From: Caldicellulosiruptoraceae bacterium PP1
Lineage (GTDB): Bacteria; Bacillota; Thermoanaerobacteria; Caldicellulosiruptorales; Caldicellulosiruptoraceae
Direction of reading: 5' to 3'
Assembly (NCBI GenBank): GCA_041320695.1
Contig: JBGGOQ010000003.1
Location: forward strand, 1 to 64,000
Length of the DNA stretch: 64,000 nt
Shown: piece by piece, positions 1 through 8,885 of the stretch
How the letters are laid out: every line of letters begins with the position of its first letter
Numbering within the stretch: position 1 is the stretch's first letter
Program-made: the position numbers and the translations under genes
Notes under the pieces: model-generated
The model's database searches: none
Told to the model about the DNA's origin: nothing
What the model saw: only the letters and a program-made list of their open reading frames with translations

Positions 1-3000
1 ATTTATTAATAAGCATATCTAATGTGTAAATATAATGCAAAAATTTATCAACCAAAACCTTTTTATCAGGTTCAAATCCTTCATCAATAACACCAATATT
101 TAACATAGCGTTAACTTCAAAATAATACTTAGGATTTAGGTTTTCATTTTTTATTATTTTGCTAAATGACATAGTATCACTTTTAATGCCTTTTTTCTCT
201 TCAAATACCTTTGCCAAAATAAATATTATATCTTGAGCAGTTAAGTTGTTAATATTATTTATATATTTCTCAGTTGAGAAATTGAAAACTCTATCTGTTA
301 CATCTTTCAATGTAATGAAATCAGTATACGCATATACCTTTGATAAATAATCTTGCATATTGTATTTATTACAAATCTGAATAACTTCATCTTTATATGG
401 GCTAAAGTCAATTTCATTTGTAGAAGATTTCATAACACCAAAATCTCCAGGTTTTGTAACATCAAAACTTACATACATGGAACCTTGAATATTTTTATAT
501 ACTTCTACCTTTTTCCAGTTGTTAAAAATGATAGGTACCCTTATCTGCTTTAAATCTCTAACCGGTGTAGAATAATATAATATTACTGTTATTGGATTTT
601 TAAAATCAGAAAATATTTTATCACCAGATAAATAATAATTTGCCCAAACTTTTAAATAAACCGGTTTTGAGTCTAATTGGTAGCCTGATAAAGGCACTTT
701 GTAGTCAGAAAAACCTACTTCAATGTATATATTTACATATCCTTTATCAATTTTATTTGTATTTGCATTGTTTTCAATAACATCAGTACACAATGCATTT
801 GGAGGAATAATAAAATTTGAATCATAAAACTTTACTATAATATTTCTTTTATATTCAATTAATTTTTGAACCACCCTAAATCCAAACTGAACCTTAGCTT
901 TTGGAACTTTGTATGTTGCTTGTGTAAAATCAATTATAAAATCATCATTCCCTGATCTTTCTATATAATCAAGAGCATTGGTATCATTTACATATAAATT
1001 ATATATTTGAGTTGAATTTTCCCAAACAACTAAAACTTGTTTTAATAATTTAGTTATCTTGTTTTGATCTTGCTCTTTCTGTAATGCCTCTTTCTGTTCA
1101 TTATCAAAATCTAATTGATTAAATAAGGTTCTAGCTGCTAAAACATCACTTGGTATTGATACCTTTCCTGTAGGAATGTGGAAACTTCTAACCTTTATAT
1201 AATAAAGTGAATTTGATTTAAGGTTAAGTATTGTATAACTAAATAAAGCCTTACTTGTACTAATTGTTGTTAAAGAGGGTAAATTACCTTGATAAATAAG
1301 GCTAAAATCATCTTGTTCCTCTTTTTTTACAAATATCTGAAATCCAAGATTAGGATTTCCTTGCCATTGTATTGTAATACTATGTCCGTCAGTTCCTCTT
1401 GTATATACTATTAAGTTTTCTGGTTTATCTGAAAGACTAGTAGTAACAGCAATAGTCCCCCATAATGATTCACCCTCACCTTCAATTGCCTTAATTGAGT
1501 AATAATAAACAGTATTCGGAGCAAGATTAGCATCAGCAAATTTAGGAGTAACATTTTTAAATAATACTCCAAATAATTCTGGGTTAGTAATCCCTTGTGG
1601 TATTTTACTTTCAACAAAAACAATGTTGCCATTTGAATTTTGAGTATAGATATCAACTTTCTTTTTCAGCGTATTCACAATATAATCTATTGTTTCAGAA
1701 ATACTTCTTTTACTATCGTCAATGGGCCTTAATGTCCTTAAAATTGTATACTTTTGATTTGGTAATATATCCCATCTTAATACAACAGATGTTTGCGTAA
1801 CTGCTCCATCTGCATCATCGATAATAAAATTATTAGGAATGTTAGGCCTTGAAATATTAACATCACCTGTTTTGGGTATTTTTGTAGCTATAAAGAATGC
1901 TTTACTAAATTCAGAGATATATTCTTTATCATCAATTTTAGCTATTACTTTAAATCTTATATAATAAACAGTATTACTTTTTATATTTAACCCATTTAAA
2001 ATATTTGAATTATCTAAAAGAATGTTTGAATTATTCTGATTTAAAGTATCCTCATCAACTGTTAAAGCTAATTTGAAATTATTTAAATCTGCCGAATTTT
2101 CTGAAATATAGACAGAATAAAATATTGTTGCATTAACTCCAGAAGTAATAAAATTTTCTTTATTTACAGGCAAAATATTGGCTGTTATAGAGTAAACATC
2201 AGAAAAAACATAAGCATAGTCAACTGTAGGAACTATTATTTTATTTTCTGACTTTGTTGTAGCAACGGCTACAACTGAAAAATCTGATCGTCTTTTAGTT
2301 TCTTCATTTACAACCCTTATTTTAAAATAATAAACACTATTAGGTTTCAAATTATCTATATCATAAGAATAAATGTTTGTTGAAGCATCAAAGGTAAAAT
2401 CCAATCCATTTAATCCTCCAAAAGACTTATCACTCAAATCAGGATCATTATAAATAAGGTTATATACTGTCGGATCTCCATTTGTATCATAATAATCTTT
2501 ATAAGTATCAGAATACCATATTTGATAAACAAGATCAGAATCATCTTGTAACGGCTTTTCAAAACTTATTCTCAATTTTGTACTACTAATTGTTGCTACA
2601 TTAAATTTATTAATAACTGATGGAACATCAGCAAGGCTCTTTACTGATACCTTAATAATTTGTGATGGAATTCTCATCTCTCCATCTGCAAATATTGCTT
2701 CCACTCTAAAGTAATAATAATCAACATTCATAGAAAGCCAAGGAACAAAAGCTTCATTTTGATAATATGTAGTCATTGCAAATATGTTTTGTGGTGGTAA
2801 ATTGTCAATTGGTAAATCATTCTCATTTGTAGCAAAATAAGCTCTGTATTGAATTTCATTAACCTTATAACTTCCAGTATCAACTGGTGACCATTGAACC
2901 CTTACTAATGCTCCCAAATCGCCTTTTGTATTTGTTATCTCTGCTACTTTTGAAGCATTTATTTTCATAAGTGTAGGGCAATTAACATTAGTAAGTGGTT

Positions 3001-3772
3001 TATAATAAATATTTACATTATTGCTTTTAACAATATTGGGTTCCATATAAAGATAATACATTGTACCAGCATTAAGCTCTTTAGTTGTAAAACCATCATA
3101 AGAATCATAAAGTATAAAGCTAATTTGTTCATTTTGATTGTAAGCCTGTTGATATACAGAATCTAAAACAAGTGGTACTTGTATTGTATTTGAACCTGAG
3201 ACTGTATATTTATATAGCTTTAAGTCATCTTTTGATATCATATATTGATTAGCATCACTTCTATCTTGCTTTCTACTAACAAATAGGTTATAACCATTAA
3301 AATTAATATCATCATTAAAGTTATTTTTTATCTCTGTCCATCTTATTTCAATCTTTGGTTTATCTCCACCACTACCAACTGGTGTTGGAAAATCTTCTAA
3401 CGGAGAAGCAACCATTGAAAATTCAGTAATAACATATATGTAATTTGAATCAAAAACATCTCCGTTGGTGTTCTTAGCTTTTACTTCAATCTTATACATT
3501 GTTGATGACTTTAAATTGGTAAATACAAAACTATTTTGAATAACATCAGGTGCTATATATGAATAACCATTATTATCAGTTATTGATACATCATAAAATG
3601 CAGCACCTAAAACAGACTGCCAAGAAATTTCAATACTGCTTTGAGTAATCTTCAATACTCCATTTTGGTCCCTCACAACAGATATTTTTACCTGAGTAGC
3701 ACTTAATGCTTTTGAAGATAATAAAAATATCATTGAAAATATTATTATTAATAATGTTAATTTTGTTTTCAT
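1..3772 (-). CDS. Large secreted fibronectin type III repeat protein (3' end outside window)
   Basis: The frame is open from the ATG at 3770-3772 to the left edge (1257 codons, no stop), so the C-terminus is missing. A hydrophobic signal peptide (MKTKLTLLIIIFSMIFLLSS, cleavage near residue 24) indicates export. Residues about 25-880 contain several fibronectin type III-like modules, recognised by recurring 'N-[ST]-x-Y-Y-x-[IF]-[KR]-V' strands (for example PNSVYYFKIRVV, PNTVYYYSIKA, SNSLYYIKVRS). Residues beyond about 1170 (LTAQDIIFILAKVF, then FEVNAMLNIGVIDEGFEPD) resemble an S-layer-homology domain, which would anchor it to the wall; this part is inference. A Shine-Dalgarno-like AGGTAGG precedes the start. 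It has its own promoter and is separated from mnaA by a terminator. Likely a cell-surface adhesion or S-layer-associated protein; substrate unknown. Confidence 0.88.
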   Translation of the reverse strand, partial: MKTKLTLLIIIFSMIFLLSSKALSATQVKISVVRDQNGVLKITQSSIEISWQSVLGAAFYDVSITDNNGYSYIAPDVIQNSFVFTNLKSSTMYKIEVKAKNTNGDVFDSNYIYVITEFSMVASPLEDFPTPVGSGGDKPKIEIRWTEIKNNFNDDINFNGYNLFVSRKQDRSDANQYMISKDDLKLYKYTVSGSNTIQVPLVLDSVYQQAYNQNEQISFILYDSYDGFTTKELNAGTMYYLYMEPNIVKSNNVNIYYKPLTNVNCPTLMKINASKVAEITNTKGDLGALVRVQWSPVDTGSYKVNEIQYRAYFATNENDLPIDNLPPQNIFAMTTYYQNEAFVPWLSMNVDYYYFRVEAIFADGEMRIPSQIIKVSVKSLADVPSVINKFNVATISSTKLRISFEKPLQDDSDLVYQIWYSDTYKDYYDTNGDPTVYNLIYNDPDLSDKSFGGLNGLDFTFDASTNIYSYDIDNLKPNSVYYFKIRVVNEETKRRSDFSVVAVATTKSENKIIVPTVDYAYVFSDVYSITANILPVNKENFITSGVNATIFYSVYISENSADLNNFKLALTVDEDTLNQNNSNILLDNSNILNGLNIKSNTVYYIRFKVIAKIDDKEYISEFSKAFFIATKIPKTGDVNISRPNIPNNFIIDDADGAVTQTSVVLRWDILPNQKYTILRTLRPIDDSKRSISETIDYIVNTLKKKVDIYTQNSNGNIVFVESKIPQGITNPELFGVLFKNVTPKFADANLAPNTVYYYSIKAIEGEGESLWGTIAVTTSLSDKPENLIVYTRGTDGHSITIQWQGNPNLGFQIFVKKEEQDDFSLIYQGNLPSLTTISTSKALFSYTILNLKSNSLYYIKVRSFHIPTGKVSIPSDVLAARTLFNQLDFDNEQKEALQKEQDQNKITKLLKQVLVVWENSTQIYNLYVNDTNALDYIERSGNDDFIIDFTQATYKVPKAKVQFGFRVVQKLIEYKRNIIVKFYDSNFIIPPNALCTDVIENNANTNKIDKGYVNIYIEVGFSDYKVPLSGYQLDSKPVYLKVWANYYLSGDKIFSDFKNPITVILYYSTPVRDLKQIRVPIIFNNWKKVEVYKNIQGSMYVSFDVTKPGDFGVMKSSTNEIDFSPYKDEVIQICNKYNMQDYLSKVYAYTDFITLKDVTDRVFNFSTEKYINNINNLTAQDIIFILAKVFEEKKGIKSDTMSFSKIIKNENLNPKYYFEVNAMLNIGVIDEGFEPDKKVLVDKFLHYIYTLDMLINK

Positions 3773-3811
3773 ATTTTTCAACCTACCTTAAATAGACTTG
3801 AATCAAATATT

Positions 3812-3839
3812 TTATCGGCATTTTTAGGTATATTTTTTA
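3812..3839 (-). promoter_or_regulatory. Sigma-D (motility sigma)-like promoter of the FnIII gene
   Basis: On the minus strand TAAA, a 16-bp spacer and GCCGATAA lie about 40 bp upstream of the ATG. This closely matches the known sigma-D/FliA consensus TAAA-N15-GCCGATAT. It lies between the mnaA terminator and the FnIII gene, so it could drive that gene alone. Confidence 0.55.
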
Positions 3840-3851
3840 TCATCACTTAAT

Positions 3852-3879
3852 GGTAAAAAATAAGCCGGAATAGCCCGGC
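3852..3879 (-). terminator. Intrinsic terminator after mnaA
   Basis: Minus-strand stem GCCGG/CCGGC with a 6-nt loop, followed by TTATTTTTT, 9 bp past the mnaA stop codon. It ends the apt-to-mnaA operon. Confidence 0.7.
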
Positions 3880-3887
3880 AAACTTCC

Positions 3888-5045
3888 TTATATGTATTTA
3901 TCACTTCCAGTAAACTCATCAGGTTCTTTTTTTGAAATACCAAAATGGTACTCTATTGCCTCTTTTATTCGTCTTGAGGCAAATCCATCACCATATGGAT
4001 TAACCGCATTTGCCATCATTAAGTATTCATCTTCTTTTTCATATAGTGTTGAAATTATTGAAACAATAGAATCTTTTTCTACACCAGCTACTTTAACTGT
4101 ATTAGCTAAAACTGCTTCAGGTCGTTCGGTTGTATCCCTTAAAACAATAACAGGCTTACCAAGTGATGGTGCCTCTTCTTGTAGCCCTCCTGAATCTGTT
4201 AGTACTAAATATGAGCGAGCCATTAAGTTATGCATATCTTCTACATCTATGGGGTCAATTAACAAAATTCGTTCATTATTTGATAGTTTCTTGTAAACTA
4301 CATCGCGAACGTTAGGATTTAGATGAACCGGATAAATAACTAAAACATCTTCATACCTTTCTACAATTTCTAATACTGCATCACAAATATTCTCAAGAGG
4401 CCTTCCAAAATTCTCTCTTCTATGTGCTGTCATTGAAATTACTTTTTTTGAAAAATCAATAGTATTTAGCTTACTTTCTTTAAAAACATAATCTTTTGAA
4501 ACTGTTGTTTTTAATGCATCAATTACTGTATTTCCTGTAATAAAAACAGATTCTTCTGTAACACCCTCTTTTAATAGATTAAGTTTTGCCCTTTTTGTTG
4601 GTGCAAAATGTAAATCAGTAAGACATCCTGTTAATTTTCTATTCATTTCTTCAGGAAAGGGTGAAAACTTATTAAATGTTCTTAGCCCTGCTTCCACATG
4701 CCCTATTTTTATTTTTTTATAATATGCAGCTAAAGAAGCTGCAAATGTTGTCGTTGTATCTCCATGAACCAAAACTATATCTGGTTTTTCTTTTTCTAAT
4801 ACCTTTTCAAAATTGATTAAAACATCAGAAGTAATTGATGAAAGGCTTTGATTATGTTTCATAATATTCAAATCATATTGGGGGGCTATATCAAAAATGT
4901 CTAAAACTTGGTCAAGCATCTCTCTATGCTGAGCTGTCACACATACAATTGAGTTAATATCCTTACTTCTTTCCAGTTCTTTAACAAGTGGTGCCATCTT
5001 AATTGCTTCTGGTCTTGTTCCAAATACAGTCATTACTTTTATCAT
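3888..5045 (-). CDS. mnaA: UDP-N-acetylglucosamine 2-epimerase (non-hydrolysing)
   Basis: A 385-residue protein of the WecB/MnaA family that interconverts UDP-GlcNAc and UDP-ManNAc in the cytoplasm, a precursor step for teichoic acid or other surface glycans. Family motifs are intact: N-terminal GTRPEAIKMAPL, VHGDTTTTFAASLAAYY near residue 100, HVEAGLRTF, TAHRRENFG, and the nucleotide-binding LTDSGGLQEEAPSLGKP followed by RDTTERPEA. Length is normal for the family. The start follows GAGAGGAGA, two bases after the stop of the radical SAM gene, so it is the last gene of the long minus-strand operon. tagO at 23780-24760 is a plausible pathway partner for wall-glycan linkage-unit synthesis. Confidence 0.96.
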   Translation of the reverse strand: MIKVMTVFGTRPEAIKMAPLVKELERSKDINSIVCVTAQHREMLDQVLDIFDIAPQYDLNIMKHNQSLSSITSDVLINFEKVLEKEKPDIVLVHGDTTTTFAASLAAYYKKIKIGHVEAGLRTFNKFSPFPEEMNRKLTGCLTDLHFAPTKRAKLNLLKEGVTEESVFITGNTVIDALKTTVSKDYVFKESKLNTIDFSKKVISMTAHRRENFGRPLENICDAVLEIVERYEDVLVIYPVHLNPNVRDVVYKKLSNNERILLIDPIDVEDMHNLMARSYLVLTDSGGLQEEAPSLGKPVIVLRDTTERPEAVLANTVKVAGVEKDSIVSIISTLYEKEDEYLMMANAVNPYGDGFASRRIKEAIEYHFGISKKEPDEFTGSDKYI

Positions 5046-5047
5046 TT

Positions 5048-5968
5048 CTAATTCTCCTCTCTTGTGTTTATACCTTCCAAGTCAAACTTAGGTGTATATT
5101 CACTGGATGAAGATGATGAATCTTGGATAAATCCAAAATGAAGGCCCTTTTGATATGCATAATCTACAACCTTTTGATATTCTCTTTGGGTAAGTCCTCG
5201 CGAAATCTCTTTAAACTCTTTTGCCTTATAAGCTGGATAATATTGCGACATAAGACTTAGCATTACCTTATCTTTAAGATTATCTGAAATCCATTCTAAA
5301 ACCTTAATAGAGTCTTTTGTGTGCATTGGTAAGACTAAGTGCCTAATAATTACTCCCTTTTTTATAATATCATTTTCTATTTTTACATCTCCAACCATCT
5401 CATACATCTTTAGTATTGACTTTGTTGCATATTCAAAATACTTTGGAGCGTTGGAATATTCTATAGCAACACTATCTGAATAATACTTTAGATCAGGTAA
5501 AAATACATCAACATAACCTTTAAGTATCTCTATCACTTCTGGTTTTTCATATGATGATGTATTATATACAATTGGAATATTAAGTCCATTTCTTTTTGCT
5601 AAATCAATTGCATCAATAATATAAGGTATATATATAGTTGGAGTAACTAAATTGATATTTTCCGCATTTTGTTTTTGAAGGTTTAAAAAGATCTTACTTA
5701 GTTTTTCAGTATCAATAAAAACTCCATATCTCATTATACTTATCTCATAATTTTGGCAAAATACACAACCCATATTACACCCTGAAAAAAATACAGTCCC
5801 AGACCCTTTATTACCAGATATACAAGGCTCTTCCCAAAAGTGCAAGAACGCCTTTGATACCTTTATACCATTTGCAATTCCACAATATCCTATTTGACCA
5901 TCTAATCTATTTACACCACATTCACGTGGACATAATTTGCAGTTTTTTAGGAGGTTAGATGAAAGCAT
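5048..5968 (-). CDS. Radical SAM protein, PflX/PflA-like (COG1313 type)
   Basis: A 306-residue radical SAM enzyme. The SAM-binding [4Fe-4S] motif CxxxCxxC is at C64, C68, C71 (GCNMGCVFCQNYEIS). An extra N-terminal cysteine cluster lies at residues 10-29 (C10, C13, C17, C29), as in the PflX branch of pyruvate formate-lyase activase-like proteins. The family activates glycyl radical enzymes or modifies unknown targets; no glycyl-radical enzyme gene lies nearby, so the substrate is not inferable here. ATG start after GGGGTGACAAA, 4 bp downstream of hemZ. In many clostridia hisS follows hemZ at this place; here this gene and mnaA follow instead. Confidence 0.85.
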   Translation of the reverse strand: MLSSNLLKNCKLCPRECGVNRLDGQIGYCGIANGIKVSKAFLHFWEEPCISGNKGSGTVFFSGCNMGCVFCQNYEISIMRYGVFIDTEKLSKIFLNLQKQNAENINLVTPTIYIPYIIDAIDLAKRNGLNIPIVYNTSSYEKPEVIEILKGYVDVFLPDLKYYSDSVAIEYSNAPKYFEYATKSILKMYEMVGDVKIENDIIKKGVIIRHLVLPMHTKDSIKVLEWISDNLKDKVMLSLMSQYYPAYKAKEFKEISRGLTQREYQKVVDYAYQKGLHFGFIQDSSSSSSEYTPKFDLEGINTREEN

Positions 5969-5972
5969 TTTG

Positions 5973-7382
5973 TCACCCCAAAATTCGTTTAATATACAAA
6001 TTTATATCAGCAGGATTAAATACTCTTTCAATTCTATCATTCTCAAATATATATTTACTTACAGACTTAGCACCACAAGCATAAATATTATGTTTTTCCT
6101 GCATTATCATACAGTTATACAATCCTTCATACCCTTTTTTTGAATAACCAATATTTTCAAAATTGCCAATCATATTTTTCTGTCTATATAGATAGTACGG
6201 AAAATATTGGTGTTTTTTTAATTTGTTAAAGCTTTCATCAATGCAATAATTGGCATCTTCTGCAGACATAAAATTATAATTTTCTACTTCCATTTTTAAT
6301 TTGCTTGATCTTTTTATAGATAATGTATGAATAGTAATTGAAGCGGGATTAAGTTCTATTACCTTGTTTAATGTGTTTAAATAATCTTCTATGTTTTCAT
6401 CAGGTAAACCAATTATTAAGTCGCTGTTTATATTGTTGATACCAAATGCTCTTGATAGTTCAAATGCTTTTACTATGTCCTCAAAGGAATGATTTCTTCC
6501 TATTTTTGTTAGTGTTTCATTATTTGCACTTTGAGGATTAATACATATCCTTGTAATCCTGTCCTTCAAAACTTCGAGTATATTCTTATCAATTGTATCA
6601 GGTCTACCTGCTTCAAAGGTAATCTCATTAATATATTTCATATCTAAAATAGAAAAGATTCTTCTAAATATCCTTTCTATGTTATTTATTCCTATTGTAG
6701 TTGGGGTCCCACCACCAAAGTAAATTGCAACAATCTTCTTTTTATCCTTTTCAATCTGTTTTGCAATTTCTTCAATATGTTTTATTAATGCATCAGTATA
6801 TTTATTAATAAGTTCAGAGAAATTAGATTCTATACAAGAAAACGAGCAATAAAGGCATATACTTGGACAAATTGGAATTCCTACATAAAGTGCTGCAGCA
6901 TTATTCGGTATCGAATTAATTATATCTATTTCTTTTATAGCAACCTCAGTCAAGATATCTCTTTTTTTAGTACTTATTAAATAATCCTTCTCTAAAACAT
7001 TAGGAATGTCATTTATATCTATTTCTTTTTTTATCAAATCATAAACTATTTTTGTAGGCCTAATGCCTGTTAAAATACCCCATGGTAAGTCCCTTTTTGT
7101 ATATATTTTTAATATGTTGTATACTGCCTTGCCAAAAAGTTTTTTATCTTCACTTTGAATGTTAATAAAAGTGCCTTCAAGTTGATTTTGATAACCTTCT
7201 TTGTCATAAATTTTAATTGAAAACTTTAGTTCATCTATTATAGCTTCTACTTGTATATCAAATTGTTCTTTATCTTTTTTTACATTACAATCTGGAAAAA
7301 ACGCCCTAATTAAATGTTCAAGGTCATAAGAGAATCTGTGAGAATTTATCTTATATGATATATTCAATTTCTTGCACTCCAT
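5973..7382 (-). CDS. hemZ: Coproporphyrinogen III oxidase-like radical SAM protein HemZ
   Basis: A 469-residue HemN/HemZ-family radical SAM protein. An N-terminal region of about 160 residues (with DLPWGILTGIRPTK) precedes the CxxxCxxC motif at C172, C176, C179, followed by the glycine-rich IYFGGGTPTT typical of HemN relatives and a SAM-binding barrel (LIIGLPDENIEDY). HemZ is assigned to oxygen-independent coproporphyrinogen oxidation, but in clostridia lacking heme synthesis its true substrate is uncertain. The ATG lies one base after the MBL gene's stop, with no clear Shine-Dalgarno sequence, suggesting translational coupling. Gene order relA-dtd-MBL-hemZ is the usual clostridial one. Confidence 0.88.
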   Translation of the reverse strand: MECKKLNISYKINSHRFSYDLEHLIRAFFPDCNVKKDKEQFDIQVEAIIDELKFSIKIYDKEGYQNQLEGTFINIQSEDKKLFGKAVYNILKIYTKRDLPWGILTGIRPTKIVYDLIKKEIDINDIPNVLEKDYLISTKKRDILTEVAIKEIDIINSIPNNAAALYVGIPICPSICLYCSFSCIESNFSELINKYTDALIKHIEEIAKQIEKDKKKIVAIYFGGGTPTTIGINNIERIFRRIFSILDMKYINEITFEAGRPDTIDKNILEVLKDRITRICINPQSANNETLTKIGRNHSFEDIVKAFELSRAFGINNINSDLIIGLPDENIEDYLNTLNKVIELNPASITIHTLSIKRSSKLKMEVENYNFMSAEDANYCIDESFNKLKKHQYFPYYLYRQKNMIGNFENIGYSKKGYEGLYNCMIMQEKHNIYACGAKSVSKYIFENDRIERVFNPADINLYIKRILG

Positions 7383-7383
7383 T

Positions 7384-7989
7384 TTATATATAATTACTTA
7401 TTTCATCTCGTATAGTAGTTGAAAATCCATGGCCTGGATATATTGTAATATCTTTATTTAATGTAAGTATTTTGGTTTTTATTGAGTTAATAATTGAATC
7501 ATCATTGCCTGTAGGTAGATCAGTTCTTCCATAAGTATCCTTAAAAATAGTATCCCCTGAGAATAAGATTTTATTATCATACAAAAGGCACATACTACCA
7601 AAAGTATGCCCAGGTGTATGAATTACATTCAACTTAAAGTCATCAATATCAATAAATTCCCCATCATTAAGATATATATCTGCTTCAATACTTATCTCAT
7701 CACCTATATGTCTTGATAAATTGAGCCTTGGATTATTAAGCAGTTCTTTTTCGTTTATATTTGCAATTATTTTTGTTTTAAAACGATTTTTTAAAAAGTG
7801 TGCTGCCATTATATGATCAAAATGCCCATGAGTCAAAACAATAGCTGAAACCTTTAGATTAAATCTATTAATTATGTTTTCAATCTTTGTTCCTTCATCA
7901 CCTGGATCAATCACTATAACCTCTTTATCTGTCCCAAAAATGTAGCAGTTTGTAAGAAGCTCTCCTACAATAACCTTTTCTAAAAACAT
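7384..7989 (-). CDS. MBL-fold metal hydrolase (glyoxalase II-like)
   Basis: A 201-residue metallo-beta-lactamase-fold protein. The zinc-ligand motif HxHxDH appears as THGHFDH near residue 55. Further ligands are in HTPGHTFGS (near residue 125), the aspartate in FSGDTIF, and the terminal histidine in YPGHGF. The length fits the short hydroxyacylglutathione hydrolase-like group seen between dtd and hemZ in Firmicutes. These enzymes hydrolyse thioesters such as S-lactoyl derivatives, but the physiological substrate of this branch is not established. ATG start behind GAGGGGGA. Confidence 0.9.
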   Translation of the reverse strand: MFLEKVIVGELLTNCYIFGTDKEVIVIDPGDEGTKIENIINRFNLKVSAIVLTHGHFDHIMAAHFLKNRFKTKIIANINEKELLNNPRLNLSRHIGDEISIEADIYLNDGEFIDIDDFKLNVIHTPGHTFGSMCLLYDNKILFSGDTIFKDTYGRTDLPTGNDDSIINSIKTKILTLNKDITIYPGHGFSTTIRDEISNYI

Positions 7990-8011
7990 ATATATCCCCC
8001 TCTACAAAGGC

Positions 8012-8461
8012 TTAAAAAGCCTTCTTACTATCTAAAATAATAGTAACAGGCCCATCGTTTAGAATATTTACATCCATATGAGCCTGAAAAATTCCAGTTT
8101 GCACATTTATATTATAACTTTTAAATAGTTCTATTACATTTTCATAAAGCATAGTTGCTACATCTTTTGGTGCTGCGTTCATAAAGTTTGGTCTTTTGCC
8201 TTTTCTTGCATCACCCATTACTGTAAAATTTGAAATAACCAATACTTCTCCTTTTATATCAAGTAATGAAAGATTAAATTTACCTTGTTCATCTTCAAAA
8301 ATTCTTAAATTTATTATTTTGTCAACAAGGTATCTCGCATCTTCGATATCATCATCAATTCCTATACCAATTAATACACAAAGACCTCTATTTATTGAAC
8401 CAACTATTTCATTGTTAACTTTAACATAAGCACTTGAAACACGCTGAACTACTGCTCTCAA
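8012..8461 (-). CDS. dtd: D-aminoacyl-tRNA deacylase
   Basis: A 149-residue Dtd protein, which removes D-amino acids (and glycine from tRNA-Ala) mischarged onto tRNA. The N-terminal MRAVVQRVSSAYVKV, the SNFTVMGDARKGKRPNF segment (equivalent to the usual SQFTLYGD.RKG.RP.F) and the C-terminal NDGPVT motif are all present; these two motifs line the active site. The start is TTG; its Shine-Dalgarno AAAGGAGGC is formed by the last codons of the relA frame. Translation of dtd could therefore normally be coupled to ribosomes finishing relA, which matters because relA now carries an upstream stop. Confidence 0.95.
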   Translation of the reverse strand: MRAVVQRVSSAYVKVNNEIVGSINRGLCVLIGIGIDDDIEDARYLVDKIINLRIFEDEQGKFNLSLLDIKGEVLVISNFTVMGDARKGKRPNFMNAAPKDVATMLYENVIELFKSYNINVQTGIFQAHMDVNILNDGPVTIILDSKKAF

Positions 8462-8465
8462 AAAT

Positions 8466-8885
8466 TTAGCCTCCTTTTACCCTTTGAACATCAAAGACGC
8501 TATCAACTTTTCTTAATTTCCTTATAACTTTTTCAAGCTGTTCAGTAGAGCTTACTTCAACAGTAAGATTAATATTAGCTATTCTATCTCTATTTGTTCT
8601 TCCTTGTATTGCTTTTACAGGCACTTTATTTTCGCCTAGTAGGTTTGTTATGTCCATCAAAATACCTGTCCTATCATTTGCCAATACATGAATTTGAGCA
8701 TCAAATTTTACATCCTTTGTTACAAACCATTCTGCTTCAACAAGTCTTTCTGGCTCGCTCATATACTGTTCAATATTGGGGCAGTCCCTTCGATGTATTG
8801 AAACACCTCTTCCTCTTGTGATGAAGCCAATAACACTATCACCTGGGACTGGGTTACAGCATCTTGCAAATCTAACAAGAACATT
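8466..8885 (-). pseudogene. relA: 3' part of relA (zinc-finger and ACT domains) beyond an in-frame stop
   Basis: This stretch continues the relA reading frame without shift straight after the TAA at 8886-8888. It encodes NVLVRFARCCNPVPGDSVIG, then RGRGVSIHRRDCPN (the conserved zinc-finger/RIS domain with paired cysteines) and a C-terminal ACT domain (QIHVLANDRTGILMDITNLL), ending at a normal Rel C-terminus. With the upstream part it gives 721 residues plus the TAA codon, the expected length for a bifunctional Rel. The only internal ATG (8760-8762, MSEPERL) has no ribosome-binding site, so separate translation is unlikely. It is expressed only if the stop is read through or is a sequence error. 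Confidence 0.8.

Noticed and set aside
1411-1656. Minus-strand frame of 81 codons inside the FnIII gene
   Set aside because: Different frame from the long open FnIII frame, leucine-rich by composition, no start signal.
3892-4296. Open frame of 134 codons on the plus strand inside mnaA
   Set aside because: Antisense to strongly conserved epimerase motifs; no family similarity of its own.
8466-8762. A separate 98-codon ACT-domain gene after relA
   Set aside because: Its frame is continuous with relA apart from one TAA and its ATG has no ribosome-binding site, so it is the end of relA rather than an independent gene.
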